Origin: Zeus faber
Lineage: Eukaryota > Chordata > Actinopteri > Zeiformes > Zeidae
Assembly (NCBI GenBank): GCA_960531495.1
Contig: OY482862.1
Span: 5,552,629-5,616,628, forward strand
DNA length: 64,000 bases
Reading direction: 5' to 3'
The notes under the pieces were generated by a model, which had not been told where the DNA came from, ran no database searches, and saw nothing but the letters and a program-made list of their open reading frames with translations. This document shows positions 39,901 through 51,309 of this stretch, one piece after another. The translations under genes and the position numbers were made by a program. Each line of letters begins with the position of its first letter. Positions within the stretch are counted from its first letter, which is position 1.

Positions 39901-40858
39901 GGTCCTGACCCTGAGGCAGGTGGTGGCGGCGGCGGGGAGCGACCTGCAGGACGGCGAGGCCATGGCGGAGCGGCTGGGGGTGAGGTCCACCAGGATCGTA
40001 CACCTGGTGCTCAAGAGGTGGAGGGAGACGCTCACGGAGGAGGAGCTGGCCCTGCTGAAGGAGTACGGCGAAGGCGCGGAGGAGCCAAACTCGGAGGATC
40101 CCTTCCCGGAGATGACCCTGACCCCCAACCTGGAGGGGTCCTCCGGGAAGCTGCTGCACAGGGCACGTTATGCAGAACTGGACCTGCACACAGCCAGCGG
40201 GAAGGCTTTTTACAAAGAGTGTGTGGTCGTTTTAAATAGGAAGGGACTGGAGGGGCGGCAGGACACTGTCTGGAGGGGACGGCTCCAGATGGGGGGACAG
40301 GAGGAGCCGTGTTGGAGGAGTTTTTACAAAGCTCCCTCCAAGAAAAGGACGGGGGACCTCCAATGGAGGGTCCTACATGGAGCCATAGCTGTCAACAGCT
40401 TTGTTTCTGTTTTTAATCCCACGGTCGCAAATGAATGTCCATTCTGCAAACTGCCAGAGTCCGTGTTTCACTGTTTTGCAGAGTGCGACAGACTTTTAGA
40501 GCTTTTTAGTCTTTTAAAGGAAAGTTTTAAGCTCTTTAAGGAGGAGTGGTCCAGAAACTGTTTTATTTTTGGGGCTAGATACTACAGGGCCAACGCAGAG
40601 AAATGGCGACTGCTTAATTTTCTAGTAGGGGAAGCGAAGATGGCCATCTACCTCACGAGGAGGAACAAACTGAGGGGAAAGGAGAGTGTTTTAGGAAGAG
40701 TGTTTGTAGCGTTGGTCAGGGCCAGAGTCTTGATTGTTTTTAACTTTCACAGACTGATGAAGAGTCTGGACGTCTTCATCAAGCTGTGGTGTTTTAACGA
40801 CGCCATCTGTTCCCTGGTGGAGGACGACCTGTGCTTCCAGTCTGTTTTTAACGTGTAG
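36962..40858 (+). CDS. LINE ORF2: APE endonuclease and reverse transcriptase
   Basis: 1,298 codons from MSDFNISTLNANG; an upstream in-frame ATG at 36905 lies inside ORF1 and is less likely. Endonuclease residues: Asn in STLNANG, Glu39 in QETH, Asp144/Asn146 in GDFN, LDRFY, and His232 in TDHS. Reverse transcriptase: LPKKGD, NWRPVSLL, SLDQEKAFDRV, RQGCPLSG, and YADD at residues 697-700 (39050-39061). Near the C-terminus is CPFCKLPESVFHCFAEC (C-x2-C-x7-H-x4-C) from residue 1159. It carries out target-primed reverse transcription: nicking of target DNA and copying of element RNA from the exposed 3' end. No stop or frameshift interrupts the frame despite a run of about ten G near 37123. All visible catalytic residues are kept, so it may be recent or active. 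Confidence 0.93.
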   Translation: MSDFNISTLNANGARDAAKRSLLYELMEQKRLDVLLVQETHSDSGNEADWKREWGGGVVLSHKSTTSGGVALLFSKSFAPASFEVEEVVEGRLMVVRAAFEHHKFVFINVYAPTTGPHRVTFLQVLNGVLSKARTGEFLFLGGDFNCTENDLLDRNHCEPHRASQNAMRLLSSENELTDVWRRTNGDERQYTWVHCRGNSLSLARLDRFYCFKHHFNIFKECRMVPVGFTDHSLVVCRVFIANVKPKSAYWHFNTTLLCDSNFKDAFRFFWEGFRDRKQDFISLRLWWDYGKREIEQLCRQYTLNVTRDITRSMRDLETDIVELQGVVEPTGNRDHIKDLKSKRAALADLLGTKAQGALVRSRFQSAALMDAPSSFFFSLEKSNGQSRFIHALRSDTGQELRRPEEIRTRAVDFYTELYRSEYEEQKELFYSFCGNLPRVPEDVSAVLGEPLTLQDLSTALQSMKGGKAPGIDGIPAEFYKEFWEELREDLLMVFNEVFKDKLLPVSCRRAVITLLPKKGDLQEIKNWRPVSLLCTDYKILSRALANRLREVMDLVVHQDQTYCVPGRSILDNVSLIRDILDVSSSLGIETGLISLDQEKAFDRVEHPYLWKTLEAFGLSPGLIAMIQVLYQDIESILKINGGLSGPFKVRRGVRQGCPLSGMLYSLAIEPLLCQLRTNIEGVFLNGLERSHILSAYADDVIVLIKKQDEISKLEGIVRDFGLLSAAKVNWGKSEALAVGGWRGGLLKLPGGLRWRRDGFKYLGVFLGSESVVGKNWEGLLGKIQGKLRKWRWALPQLSYRGRTLIINNLVASQLWHRVACVQPPDLLVRKIQAELIDFFWGRNFHWVRKERVFLPKEEGGHGVVDIKSRVATFRLQFVQKLLTGYFNVWKDVAGLVLKRTGRMGLDRSLFLMDTSLLNKSGLPRFYQELFKAWGLFKNRKREAADSLHWLLEEPVIGGARLDVQDGATPGLRSILREAGVLTLRQVVAAAGSDLQDGEAMAERLGVRSTRIVHLVLKRWRETLTEEELALLKEYGEGAEEPNSEDPFPEMTLTPNLEGSSGKLLHRARYAELDLHTASGKAFYKECVVVLNRKGLEGRQDTVWRGRLQMGGQEEPCWRSFYKAPSKKRTGDLQWRVLHGAIAVNSFVSVFNPTVANECPFCKLPESVFHCFAECDRLLELFSLLKESFKLFKEEWSRNCFIFGARYYRANAEKWRLLNFLVGEAKMAIYLTRRNKLRGKESVLGRVFVALVRARVLIVFNFHRLMKSLDVFIKLWCFNDAICSLVEDDLCFQSVFNV

Positions 40859-40924
40859 GACTCTGTTAGTGAACCAAGTGTGTTTGTTGTATTGTCTGTA
40901 ACTGTGAACTAGAGAAAATGTTAA

Positions 40925-40930
40925 AATAAA
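40925..40930 (+). terminator. LINE polyadenylation signal AATAAA
   Basis: AATAAA about 20 nt before the A-rich 3' end. In sense orientation it could also cause premature polyadenylation of erbb4 transcripts. Confidence 0.6.
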
Positions 40931-40945
40931 GATGCTTTAAAAATC

Positions 40946-41051
<106 letters not shown>

Positions 41052-41140
41052 GGGTTTCTCTGCTTCTCCCCCTCTCTCGCTGCACCTGCTTGGTATGGAC
41101 AAGTTGCTCTCGTCCCCCACCATCCGGTCCTCTCCACCCC

Positions 41141-41250
41141 ACCCACACACACACACTCAACACACACACACACACACACACACACATGCACACGCAGATG
41201 CATGCACACGCACCCGCACACGCACACATGCATGCACACGCACAGGTACA
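41141..41250. repeat. (CA)n microsatellite, degenerate
   Basis: CA units grading into GCACAC/ATGCAC variants. Confidence 0.9.
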
Positions 41251-41269
41251 CCGCAGAACACAACAACCA

Positions 41270-41286
41270 GTGTGTGTGTGTTTGCC

Positions 41287-41366
<80 letters not shown>

Positions 41367-41405
41367 TGTGTGTGTGTGTTGTGTGTGTGTGTGTGTGTGT
41401 GTGTG
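41270..41405. repeat. (TG)n microsatellite
   Basis: More than 60 TG units with short interruptions. It lies 20-100 nt from the complementary CA array. Confidence 0.96.
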
Positions 41406-41506
41406 AGAGTGGGCCCTTATGCTAAAATCATGCTCTCCTGGTAAGGGGGGGGGGTCCAGGCAGTGTGATTATAGCCTTAGCAATGTAATCTCCCCTCTTA
41501 AGCAGC

Positions 41507-41549
41507 CTCCTCCTCCTCCTCCTCCTCCTCCTCCTCCTCCTCCTCCTCA
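41507..41549. repeat. (TCC)n trinucleotide array
   Basis: About 14 TCC units. Confidence 0.95.
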
Positions 41550-42003
41550 CCCCCCTGTCTCCCTCTCCTCCTCTCATTTCAGCCCATTCTGGCTGTATCC
41601 AATTTGTCATGTTTTTCAAATAAGGCCTTGGTCAGTTTTGGTTTTTTTCTCTTCCTTTCTCTGTCTTGTTTTCAGCGCTTGCTCCGCATCAACCAAAATG
41701 GCTCAGTCATTGGTGGGACAAACTTTTGTGTTTTTAGTAGTGTTATAGGTTTCTTTCCAATTCTCCGGCCTCACAACCCCGCAGCACATGGCTTGTACGC
41801 GACGACGCAAGGGCGATGCAAAAGCAGCGGCGGTTTTGAGGCCATGAGCTGGCGTGCTCCTTTATTTTCTATTGAAGTCTATATTCAAACTCAAAATATT
41901 ATATTATATTCAAAGTCTTTTTGCAGCAATACAGAAGACACTCCACGTCCCTGCAAGCCTTTCTTTCTTCGGTTTTCGAGACCCCAGTGTCAAAAGCGCG
42001 TGC

Positions 42004-42004
<1 letters not shown>

Positions 42005-42034
<30 letters not shown>
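42005..42034. repeat. (TG)n microsatellite, short
   Basis: About 14 TG units. Confidence 0.9.
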
Positions 42035-42037
<3 letters not shown>

Positions 42038-42186
42038 GGTGGTGGGGTGGATGTATGGCTGGATGAGTGTGCGTGTTTATCAAACTGGGTTGTCTTGAAC
42101 GATCAATAACAGAGGAGGAAAATGTCAACGATTGGCTACCTGAAAAGGAAGAATAGCTGTCTTTGTCTGTCTGTGTCCTTTAGATC

Positions 42187-42715
42187 AGTGGTTGTCATCC
42201 TGTGGTCCAGGGCCCCCCAGGGGTCCTTCAAGACGTCCCAGGGGGTCGCCAGCAAAATTATTTTTGGTTTAACTTCACCGTTATTTCATCAACAGAGACC
42301 TTGTCCGCAGTAGAGAATGTACATAAATGAGCGTTTTGATCCTAGATTCACTTTTATCTTCCTAACTACAGTAGGGACGGGTGTGGAGGTTTGTACTAAA
42401 TCATATCCAACAATAAAAATATTCTCCCAGGGACAAAATGTTATCAAATGGGGTCCGTTGTCTAATGCGTATCAAATTTAGCTAAGTTACAGCCATTCGG
42501 TGATTTAATTATTAAGAGCAGAATCACAAAATAATTTATCAAAATGTATTTAATGGCATTTGCGCCGTTAACATGCCGCTTTTGTTTTCCTGTTCAACAA
42601 GCCTGTTCACATGAAATGCTATATTAAAACATGGAAAATAATAAAATAAAAAAACATAAATAAATACAATTTATAAATACTAATCCTCAGGGAGACCCCG
42701 GATCAGGAACCCCTT
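42187..42715. mobile_element. probable hAT-like non-autonomous element
   Basis: Left CAGTGGTTGTCATCCTGTGG and the reverse complement of the right side (AGGGGTTCCTGATCCGGGGT) show the AGNGGTTC..ATCC pattern of hAT MITE ends. The interior is AT-rich and without coding capacity. Ends approximate. Confidence 0.4.
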
Positions 42716-42787
42716 GGATATGTATGCAATGAGGGACGATGATGCTGTGGGTGGGAGTCAAGTTAACTAGTGTTTAAATAAATGTAA

Positions 42788-42895
<108 letters not shown>

Positions 42896-42897
42896 AG

Positions 42898-43053
42898 GGG
42901 ATGATGTATTTGGAGGAGCGCCGGCTAGTTCACCGGGACCTGGCGGCACGGAATGTCCTGGTCAAATCGCCCAACCACATCAAGATCACCGACTTCGGCC
43001 TTGCACGCCTGCTGGACATCAACGAGAAGGAGTACAATGCCGACGGCGGAAAG
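42898..43053 (+). CDS. erbb4: erbb4 exon: catalytic loop and DFG
   Basis: Fifty-two codons in phase 0/0, equivalent to EGFR exon 21. It carries VHRDLAARN, with the catalytic-base Asp at 42937-42939, and [10 protein letters not shown], with the Mg-binding Asp at 42991-42993. It ends in the activation loop with [10 protein letters not shown]. All residues needed for phosphotransfer are present. The 3' splice site is abnormal: a pure (TG)n array runs to 42892 and only CGCAG separates it from the first exon base. The donor GTAATG at 43054 is weaker than the usual GTAAGT. Neighbouring reading frames across the TG array are repeat-encoded and not coding. Confidence 0.96.
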
Positions 43054-45058
43054 GTAATGACTCACACTCGCACACACACACAGTTACCGTTAGTTACTTT
43101 ATTTGTCCCCTGACGGAAGTTGCTGTGTTATAGCTGCTCCCATCAAAACAACAAGACAATAAAAATAAAGTAAAAAATATATAACATTTTAAAATTAAAT
43201 AATTTTGGCAAAATACAATAAACCTAAAAAATTGAAATAAATAAGAAAAATAGCAATATACAAAGAACCTAAGATCTATTATATTATTATAATTATTATT
43301 ATTATTATTATTATTATTAATAATAATAATAATAATCATAATAATACTATTATAATTAACAACAAACAATTTATAAAAAATAACAATAAATACAATTATT
43401 TTTATGTAAACAATTCCTGACTACAATTCGTGACCATAAGTGAAAATTCAATACATAAATAAACAATACAGTATAAGTTAAGAAAGTCTTTCCAGTTTAA
43501 ATTCTCAGAAGCACAGAAGCATAGAAGCAGCAGTGTAGCAGGTCAATTATAAAAAACAATAAATCTATTTTCTATTTTGTAGACTGTGATTTTTGAGTGA
43601 TCGTGGCGATTGGAGACTGCAGCCTTGTCTTGTGTAGCAACGTATGCTGATGATATACGCCTGTCCTTGTCAGTTTCCTTCAATGATCACTCTTCAACTC
43701 AGCGTTGCTGCTAGTGAGATTTTCTGTGAACGACGGGAGACATGATGCACTTCCTGTACTTCTCGTCATCCGTCATTTCAAAGGAAAGAGTAGCTCCACT
43801 CCTTGGCCTTTGTTTCCTGATTTGGCAGTTTCTTAGTTTTGGGCAGGCTCACTTAGGTGATATCGGGGAAAGTTATTCCAGGCACCACTAACGGCGGACT
43901 GTAAAAAGTCAACAATAGACATCAATTACCGTTTTATGTCCCATAGAGGGGGAGGAACTCGTGGGGTGGGGGGGGGGGGGTTCGCAAAAAAAGGACGCCA
44001 GTTTGGGCGAGGTCAGCGAGGCAATATTCTGCTCTGTTGGACCGTTTTATTTACTTTAGGGAACGGTGAGCGTGTGCAACCTCACCGCAGGAGCGAACGA
44101 GGGGGGAAATTTAAAAAAGAAAAATGTAAAATGCGTCGCCGGCGGTTTCTTGACCCTCTAATCCGCCGCTCATCGCACGGCCGTCGCCTCCCGTCCCAAG
44201 AAGGGTCTTTTTCACCCCCTCCGGTGGCCTCGTCGTCCTTTTCTCCCTCTCTGTCGCCCTCCCTCCATCCCTCCGCCAGGTCGCGGCTGGGATCCCGGCC
44301 GCCAACGTAATCGATGGGATTGGTTTCCCAGAAATCCAATCACTGCGTTAAGCTTCATCCCAGGCTGCCCCGCCACACCCTTTCACACCCAATAGCCCCA
44401 CCGCTCGCTTTTCCCTGTGTATATATGTTTGGTACAAGTTCACGTGCATCATGTCATCCCGACAGCAGTTCCAATTTTAGTTGCATGCAAAATCGTCTAG
44501 CGTACAATCTAGTGGCTCGCGGCTCGTCGTGTCGCTGCAAGTTGCAACGCTCAACCAGCTAAACTGCGTTTTTTCACTTTTGAGACGATAGCTTCGGTGT
44601 TTTCAGATACTGCTGTCTGCTTTCACGTAACTATTCCAACATGATTAACTAGTGAATCAAACACATTGTAACACATACAGACCAGTGTCCACCAGGCAGC
44701 GTTTGGCGGCGCGCAGTCCCAGATTTCTGATTGGTGGAGAACTGAGGTGAGAAAAATGTGAAGATCTGAAGCCTGAATTTTAAAATGTCAACTTTTCGGG
44801 TGTTCTATGTTTACCATCTTACTGTTTAAGTATGAGCCAGTTAGACGTGTGGTGATCAGGAACCCAACTATGATACCACGGTTGCCTGCAAGTCCCTACA
44901 ACGCACGAGCCCAAGAAACGTTGTTTGCGTTAGCACCTCAAAATCCCTGGGGAAACTGTGGTGACTTAAAAAGAAAAATGCTCGCGGCGCCTAAAGTGGC
45001 TCTGGAAACGTTCTTCCTCAAGTCAAACTCACCTGCCGAACCCCACCCCCTCCTGTAG
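43054..45058 (+). other. erbb4: erbb4 intron after the catalytic-loop exon
   Basis: 2.0 kb. The first 550 nt are very AT-rich with a TTA array (43280-43340) and begin with TACTTTATTTGTCCCC, a word common at ends of fish retroposons. 43930-44330 is G/C-rich non-coding sequence with a poly-G run at 43969. No gene. Confidence 0.85.
43275..43345. repeat. (TTA)n/(TAA)n array
   Basis: ATT units turn into AAT units near 43320, giving a self-complementary AT hairpin. Confidence 0.9.
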
Positions 45059-45178
<120 letters not shown>

Positions 45179-46104
45179 TAACTTCGGGGCGCTCTGGGAA
45201 CATTGGGGGCGGGGCTTGATGCAAGGGTTTTGAATCCAAGCAATTTGACTTCCACGAAGGCAATGCCAACGCAACAGAAACGGAACGGGAGCTATTATTT
45301 CGTCACTTCCCCCAGCTCTCCGAGCGACTGTTCATTATATCGTTTAGACACAGGAAAACCTCCACTTTGTTTAACGTCAAGGTCAAAACCCCTGCAACCG
45401 TCTCGACCGCGTGGGCTCAGAACTTCTGCCGGGCCTCTTGTGTTTTGTTTCTTTTTTCCCCCCACGCCGAAGATTTAAAGAGATAAAAATGTCCGTGGTG
45501 ATATTTTGAGTCTCTTTTTGAAACACTGGCACTTTTACAAAGTCATTAGGAAAATGATTTTCAAAGCTAATACGCGAGCGGGGTCATATCAAAGGGAATA
45601 GCGCCTGTTTGATTAAGGGTATCAGTGGGTTTTTTTTGGGAAGCCCCTGTGGGGTGGGGGAGAGGAGGAAGAAAGTTGGGAGGTGGGCGTCGATGCTGGT
45701 TATCCTCCTTCTTTTGCTTTATCCCGCCTTTTACTGCACCTCTCTCTTGTCGTTTTGGGAAACACTTCATATAAAGGTACTTGTAATAAGCATTAGTTGA
45801 TAGTTAATGAGGTCCTTAAAAGATGCTTAATAACATTAATATTGTGTGATTAAGTCTATATAAAAGTGTAAATAAAAGCATTTATTAGCAGTTAACTACG
45901 CACTAATTAACTGTTAACTATGCTATTATTAAGTGTAAATAAGACTATATAGGTGTTAATCACAACATTTATTAGCAGTTAATTATGCAGTTAACGATGC
46001 TTTTGCAGCTATCGAATCTTAAGAGAGAGCAGTGCCTTATAAAGGTAGATAAATCCTTTATTATGCACTTATTAACAGCTAATTATGCTTTCGCAGCACC
46101 CCCA

Positions 46105-47440
46105 GCTGGAATGAGCACTGCATGTGGTCAAGGTTGATAAAATGTCTGGACATTACCCGGGTCAGCCAGCACCCTAGTGCAAAGTCCGAGTATTGTCCGA
46201 TTGAGCCCATGTGTGAACGGAGCAGATTGTCTGGATCATTCACAGCGAGTGAGTGGGCTTGTCACGTATTGACAACGTCTCTATCATGCGTCAGTTATTT
46301 ACCTTTGTGCAGATCTTCGTGCATGGAGCGTAGCTACTGCGTAGGCTTGGGCAGACTTACGATTAAATCGTCTCGAAGACTATATCGATGACAGACTATG
46401 TTTTGTTATTATTTACAGTGTTTTGAATTTTAAAAGGGCAGGTGCTCAAAGAAAAAAAAAAAAAAAAAAAAGAAAAGGCACATGACCCCCAGCTCTGGTT
46501 TTAAGCATCTTGCCGCTCTGGGCAGACGGAGCAGCACAGCAGAGCGCTGATCACTGGGAGGAGACGCCCCATCGTGGCGCCTGTGATCTGCACTCCGCTG
46601 TGCTCACATCGCACTTGCAATGCTATGTGCAGATCTTGTGATAATAATATAGCAATATATAAAATAATCTCATAGAGAAATATTTAGATTAATTTTGTTT
46701 CCCGAATTTCTTTCCTGTATGGAAAATGAAAACCGTAAACCTAACTCAGAGAATATGAGTGGAGTTTTTTGTTTCTCCTCCGGACAGCGGTGCGCACTGG
46801 CTCCCGTGCCTGTCTTTTTATTTTAGATCTATTCATTTTCAATTGTTTCTTACATGTATGAAAGGACATTTTTTTGAGTGAGTTAAAGCACTGTCCCTCT
46901 CCGTTCTTAATTAAGTAAAAACGTGATGCTTTTATGTAATCCCTGCACTTCTGGAACGGGAATTTGCAACATTTGCAACATGCAATTGTGTTGTATACAC
47001 GGGTGAACCCCCCACGCATTTGCATGTTTAATGTGTCAAATGCGCCCTTCCCGTTCCAGAAGTGCGATTGGAATTTTGCACCATCGCCCAAGCCAACTGC
47101 TGCGTACTCATTTCTTTATTATTCCTTTACACTCTCTGGTTTATGTTGCCGATAGGTCCAAATACATCATAAAAAGCCCAACCACTGATAAGTCTGTAGC
47201 CCCGTCCGCCATCTTGCGTGTGCTGTAAAACTCTGCAGCGTCATTGCGTCACGTCCTGCCTCCTGCTCTACCCAGGCTCCGCCCCTCGTCTAAACCAAAC
47301 TGATTTTTTCCAGGTAGTAAAAACGCTTCTGACATGGACAATCTCCGGTTTTTCGCTGCATGTGTGAAAGGGCAACCCCGGACAATGCCCCGATAATCAG
47401 GTCCGGACATTTTCGGAGTGCACGTATGAAAGCAGCTCTA
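46105..47440. mobile_element. second MITE-like element nested in the long-TIR element
   Basis: The left inner side has AAAATGTCTGGACATTACCC, GTATTGTCCG and CATGTGTGAACGG. The reverse complement of the right inner side has AAAATGTCCGGAC, GCATTGTCCGG and TTTCACACATG in the same order. These look like diverged inverted repeats of a separate fish MITE. Ends approximate. Confidence 0.5.
46945..47065. repeat. 17-bp perfect inverted repeat, 87-nt loop
   Basis: GCACTTCTGGAACGGGA (46945-46961) and its exact reverse complement (47049-47065), inside the nested element. Confidence 0.85.
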
Positions 47441-47959
47441 GTTAGCTGTTAATAAGTGCATGATAAAGGATTTATAATCCTTAGTAAGGCACTGTTCTCG
47501 CTTTAGATCTGTAAGCTGCAAAAAAATAGAAAACTGTTAATAAGTGCATAATAAAGGATGTATTCACCTTAATAAGGCACTGTTCCTGCTTTAGATCTGG
47601 TAGCTGCAAAAAGCAAAGTTAACTCCATAGTTAACTGCTTATAAATGCTTTAATAAACACTTGTATAGTCTGATTAACACATAATAAAATCATTGTTCAC
47701 TATTAATAAGCGCATAGTTAACTGCAAATAAATGCTATTATTAACTACTAATAAATGTTGTAATTAACACTTGTAAAGTCTTATTAACACATAATACAAG
47801 CATAGTTAACTGATAATAAGTGCATAGTTAACTGGTAATAAATGCTACACTTTACACTATTCTTACTAACACAATAATATTGTTAATAAGCATGTTATAA
47901 GGACCTTATTAACTATTAACTAACGCTTATTACAAGCACCTTAACATAAAGCGTTACCT

Positions 47960-48394
47960 TGTTTCCTGCACTCCCTTTTTCAACCTCAACTCTGTGTCTG
48001 TGGCCTTGATCTCTTCTTCTCCTCCTTCCCCTCCTCTGGTACTCTTCCTTCTCTCTTGGCCTGTTGCTCCTCCCTTCCGTCGTCTTTCCCTCTCCGAATC
48101 TCTCTCTCTTCCCCATTCTCCCTTCTTCTTGTTTTCCTCCCTTCTCCCGTCCCATTTCCTCTCTGCTATTCCTTTCTCCTTCTCCTCTCCCCTTCTTCTC
48201 TCGTCTCTTTCCTCCTCTCAATTCAGCTCTCCGCTCCTCTCTTCCTCTCTTGCTCCTCTTATCTCCCGTCCTCTCCCGTCTTCTCCTCTCCTTCCCCTTC
48301 TCCCGTCTACATGTTGTCTTCACTTCTTTCTTCACCTTTTCTTCTCCTCTTCTCTTTTCTCACCACCCATCTCTATTCTCCTCCTCCTATCCAG
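47960..48394 (+). repeat. long polypyrimidine tract before an exon
   Basis: CT-rich, with few purines, for more than 400 nt up to the acceptor at 48394. The opposite-strand open frame (Arg/Glu/Lys-rich) is an artefact. Confidence 0.85.
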
Positions 48395-48541
48395 GGGTGA
48401 CCATCTGGGAGCTGATGACATTCGGGGGGAAGCCATACGACGGGATCCCCACGCGGGACATCCCCGACCTGTTGGAGAAGGGCGAGCGCCTGCCCCAGCC
48501 GCCCAACTGCACCATCGACGTCTACATGGTCATGGTCAAAT
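48395..48541 (+). CDS. erbb4: erbb4 exon: kinase C-lobe ([16 protein letters not shown])
   Basis: A 147-nt exon with two bases finishing Gly, 48 codons, and the first base of a Cys codon. It encodes [16 protein letters not shown] and then the stretch [17 protein letters not shown], typical of ErbB kinases, ending YMVMVK. The acceptor TATCCAG is preceded by more than 400 nt of almost pure pyrimidine (about 47960-48394), in contrast to the TG-rich acceptors of two earlier exons. The donor is GTAGGT at 48542. Confidence 0.95.
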
Positions 48542-48979
48542 GTAGGTGCAGCCCAACACGCCGGCTCTCCACTCCTTTTTCTCATCCATTATTTGACATT
48601 TCTACATTATTTGACCACGGCAAGGAATTTGTCGTGGTCAGGACTGGTGCATAGTTGTCTGGAAAATTTAATTTAAAAAAAATGAACATACTGACATTCA
48701 AACAAAAATGGCCAAATACACAAAAAATATACAGAATTAAAAAAGGGGATCCTATTCACAGGATAAGTTCAATTAAAGGCAATAACAGCGGTGGCACAGT
48801 GGTTGCTAGAATGGCTGTGGGTATAAAATATACAGTTACAGTATTATTACAATATATTGCACAGTTTGCACAGTTATAGTGTGTGTTTGTCTTTTGTGGT
48901 GTTGTTTTTCTTAGGAATCAATATGTGACGTGGAATAATGAGTCCCTGTAGGTATTTGTTCATCTAATCTATTACACCG

Positions 48980-49052
48980 TCAACAACAACAACAGTAACA
49001 ACAACAACAACAACAACAACAACACAACTCAACAACAACAACAACAACAACC
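48980..49052. repeat. (CAA)n trinucleotide array
   Basis: CAA/ACA units with a short CTCAAC break. Confidence 0.94.
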
Positions 49053-49387
49053 AGGATTTCCTATTTATTTCTAATTTCAATATCAGCAATCAAGACATTT
49101 TACAGGATGTGTTTATGTTGGGGTTGGTGACTGAGGAAGCATCCCTGTTAATAAGAAAACGTAACAAAATAAAATACATGTCAAATAATAACACATAGTC
49201 TTTATTAGGACAGTGTGCTAGTGTGTTAGGAATAGAATGGCCATCCAACCGTTTTTATGTTGGACAGTCCGGTTTGAGCTGGTAGAGGGACACGGACGCT
49301 CATTTGTCCTCCTACTGGACGCTCATTTGTCCTCCTTTTGAGATCAATTTTATACTTCATCTAATGGTATATGATGAAAAAATAAGA

Positions 49388-49388
49388 A

Positions 49389-49423
<35 letters not shown>

Positions 49424-49424
49424 G
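49388..49424. repeat. (AAAT)n tetranucleotide array
   Basis: About nine AAAT units. Confidence 0.93.
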
Positions 49425-50390
49425 AATGAAAACATAAAAAATAGGCTATGTGTAAATACACAGTCTCTTAAAACTTGCGGTCTATCAATTTATTGGCTGA
49501 AAGAGATAATTGTCAAATACATATCTGACACCCAGTTTAGGTTGGTAGGCAGCGGAGTTGTTAGGCTTGGGCATCCGGGGCATCAGCCCTGAATGTTTAT
49601 GAATAGCCCCGGATCTAAAATAGGATGTGTGTCCTCTGAGGGGGTGATCGGGCGCCGCTGTCTCCCTCTATATGCTCAATGGAGATATTGGAGAGGGAGC
49701 GAACATTGTCTTTATATTTTAGATGTATTTTATTGGACTCAATTTCCTTACTGGACGAAACAAAAAAAGCACCGTGCGCAAAGGGGACACCCCCGCCCCC
49801 CACACACACACACCCACACACACACTCATCATGGGGCCCCAAACAATAGTGATAGGCTTCAGAGGTTCCCTCCAAGGCGTAGACATTCTCACCAAAAAAC
49901 ATTTTCCATAATACCTTAATGTGGGGGGACAAAAAATCCCAGTGTCCCCCCCTATTCTGACACCCCGGGTGTGTGTTTGTATGCATAACATGTATCTACC
50001 CACATCTATATGCACCATCCATAATGATTCACCAACATTGTGCATTAAAAAGCAATCAATTGTTGTTGTAATTACTTTTCCACAGCCGATATCTCTACAT
50101 TTATACCTATAATGTTATTCAATAATTTGAAAACCAAATCAGGAATGATAAAGCAGCAGGTTCTAATTTTGTTTCATTAGCGCCATGAATATTTTAGTGG
50201 CTCCGTCTACGGCTATCGACATTACACAGATTGCCACCAAATAAATACCTGTTTATTTGTAAATGCTATTTTAATTTAAAAAAAGGTTATTGTCCCCCAG
50301 TCGAGCATTCCCTGCATGCTTAGATGGGGAGGATAATAGAAGTAAAAGAATCTGACTGGGCTGATTAATCACAAATTTTCCTGGCCGGAC

Positions 50391-50396
50391 ACACAC

Positions 50397-50431
<35 letters not shown>
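50391..50431. repeat. (CA)n microsatellite
   Basis: CA array with one GCAC unit. Confidence 0.93.
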
Positions 50432-50435
<4 letters not shown>

Positions 50436-50788
50436 GGTGTAACATTTCGCTGGGACCAGCCTGACCTGCTGGTCTGCTATCACCACCCTGCTGTAGGGTA
50501 GCACGGTCACAGGTGGTGCCATAACCCCTGGACGCCGCTGCCAGGGCAGATAGACTCTGCCACACAACGCCGAGGTCTGCCACTCCTCCCTATTCCAGCC
50601 TCTCCTGTCTCCAGGTGACAGGGACCCGAGCTGTCAGAGCTCAGCGTCGCCCTGAACGGACGCCAAACACGCTCCTCGGGAGAGGAGAATTGGCTGTCAC
50701 TTCTTTACATAAACACATTCACACAGACAGTGAGTCACACATCACAAACTCGTCATTTAGTTCTCTTCATTCTGGTGGCCATATCTGA

Positions 50789-51309
<521 letters not shown>

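Larger units (their letters stand above)
45758..47958. mobile_element. 2.2 kb non-autonomous DNA element with long terminal inverted repeats
   Basis: The left end (GGAAACACTTCATATAAAGG) and the reverse complement of the right end (GGTAACGCTTTATGTTAAGG) match, and the match continues through TTGTAATAAGC.TTAGTT.ATAGTTAAT.AGGTCCTT and on for over 300 nt. TTG occurs directly outside both ends and may be a 3-bp target duplication. The right arm is longer because a block of about 85 nt (GTTAATAAGTGCAT..GGCACTGTTC..GCTTTAGATCTG) is present twice, while the left arm has it once. The interior seems to hold a second element. No transposase. Confidence 0.75.

Noticed and set aside
48064-48654. 196-codon open frame spanning an exon
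   Set aside because: Includes the real exon 48395-48541, but the rest reads the pyrimidine tract and runs past the donor.
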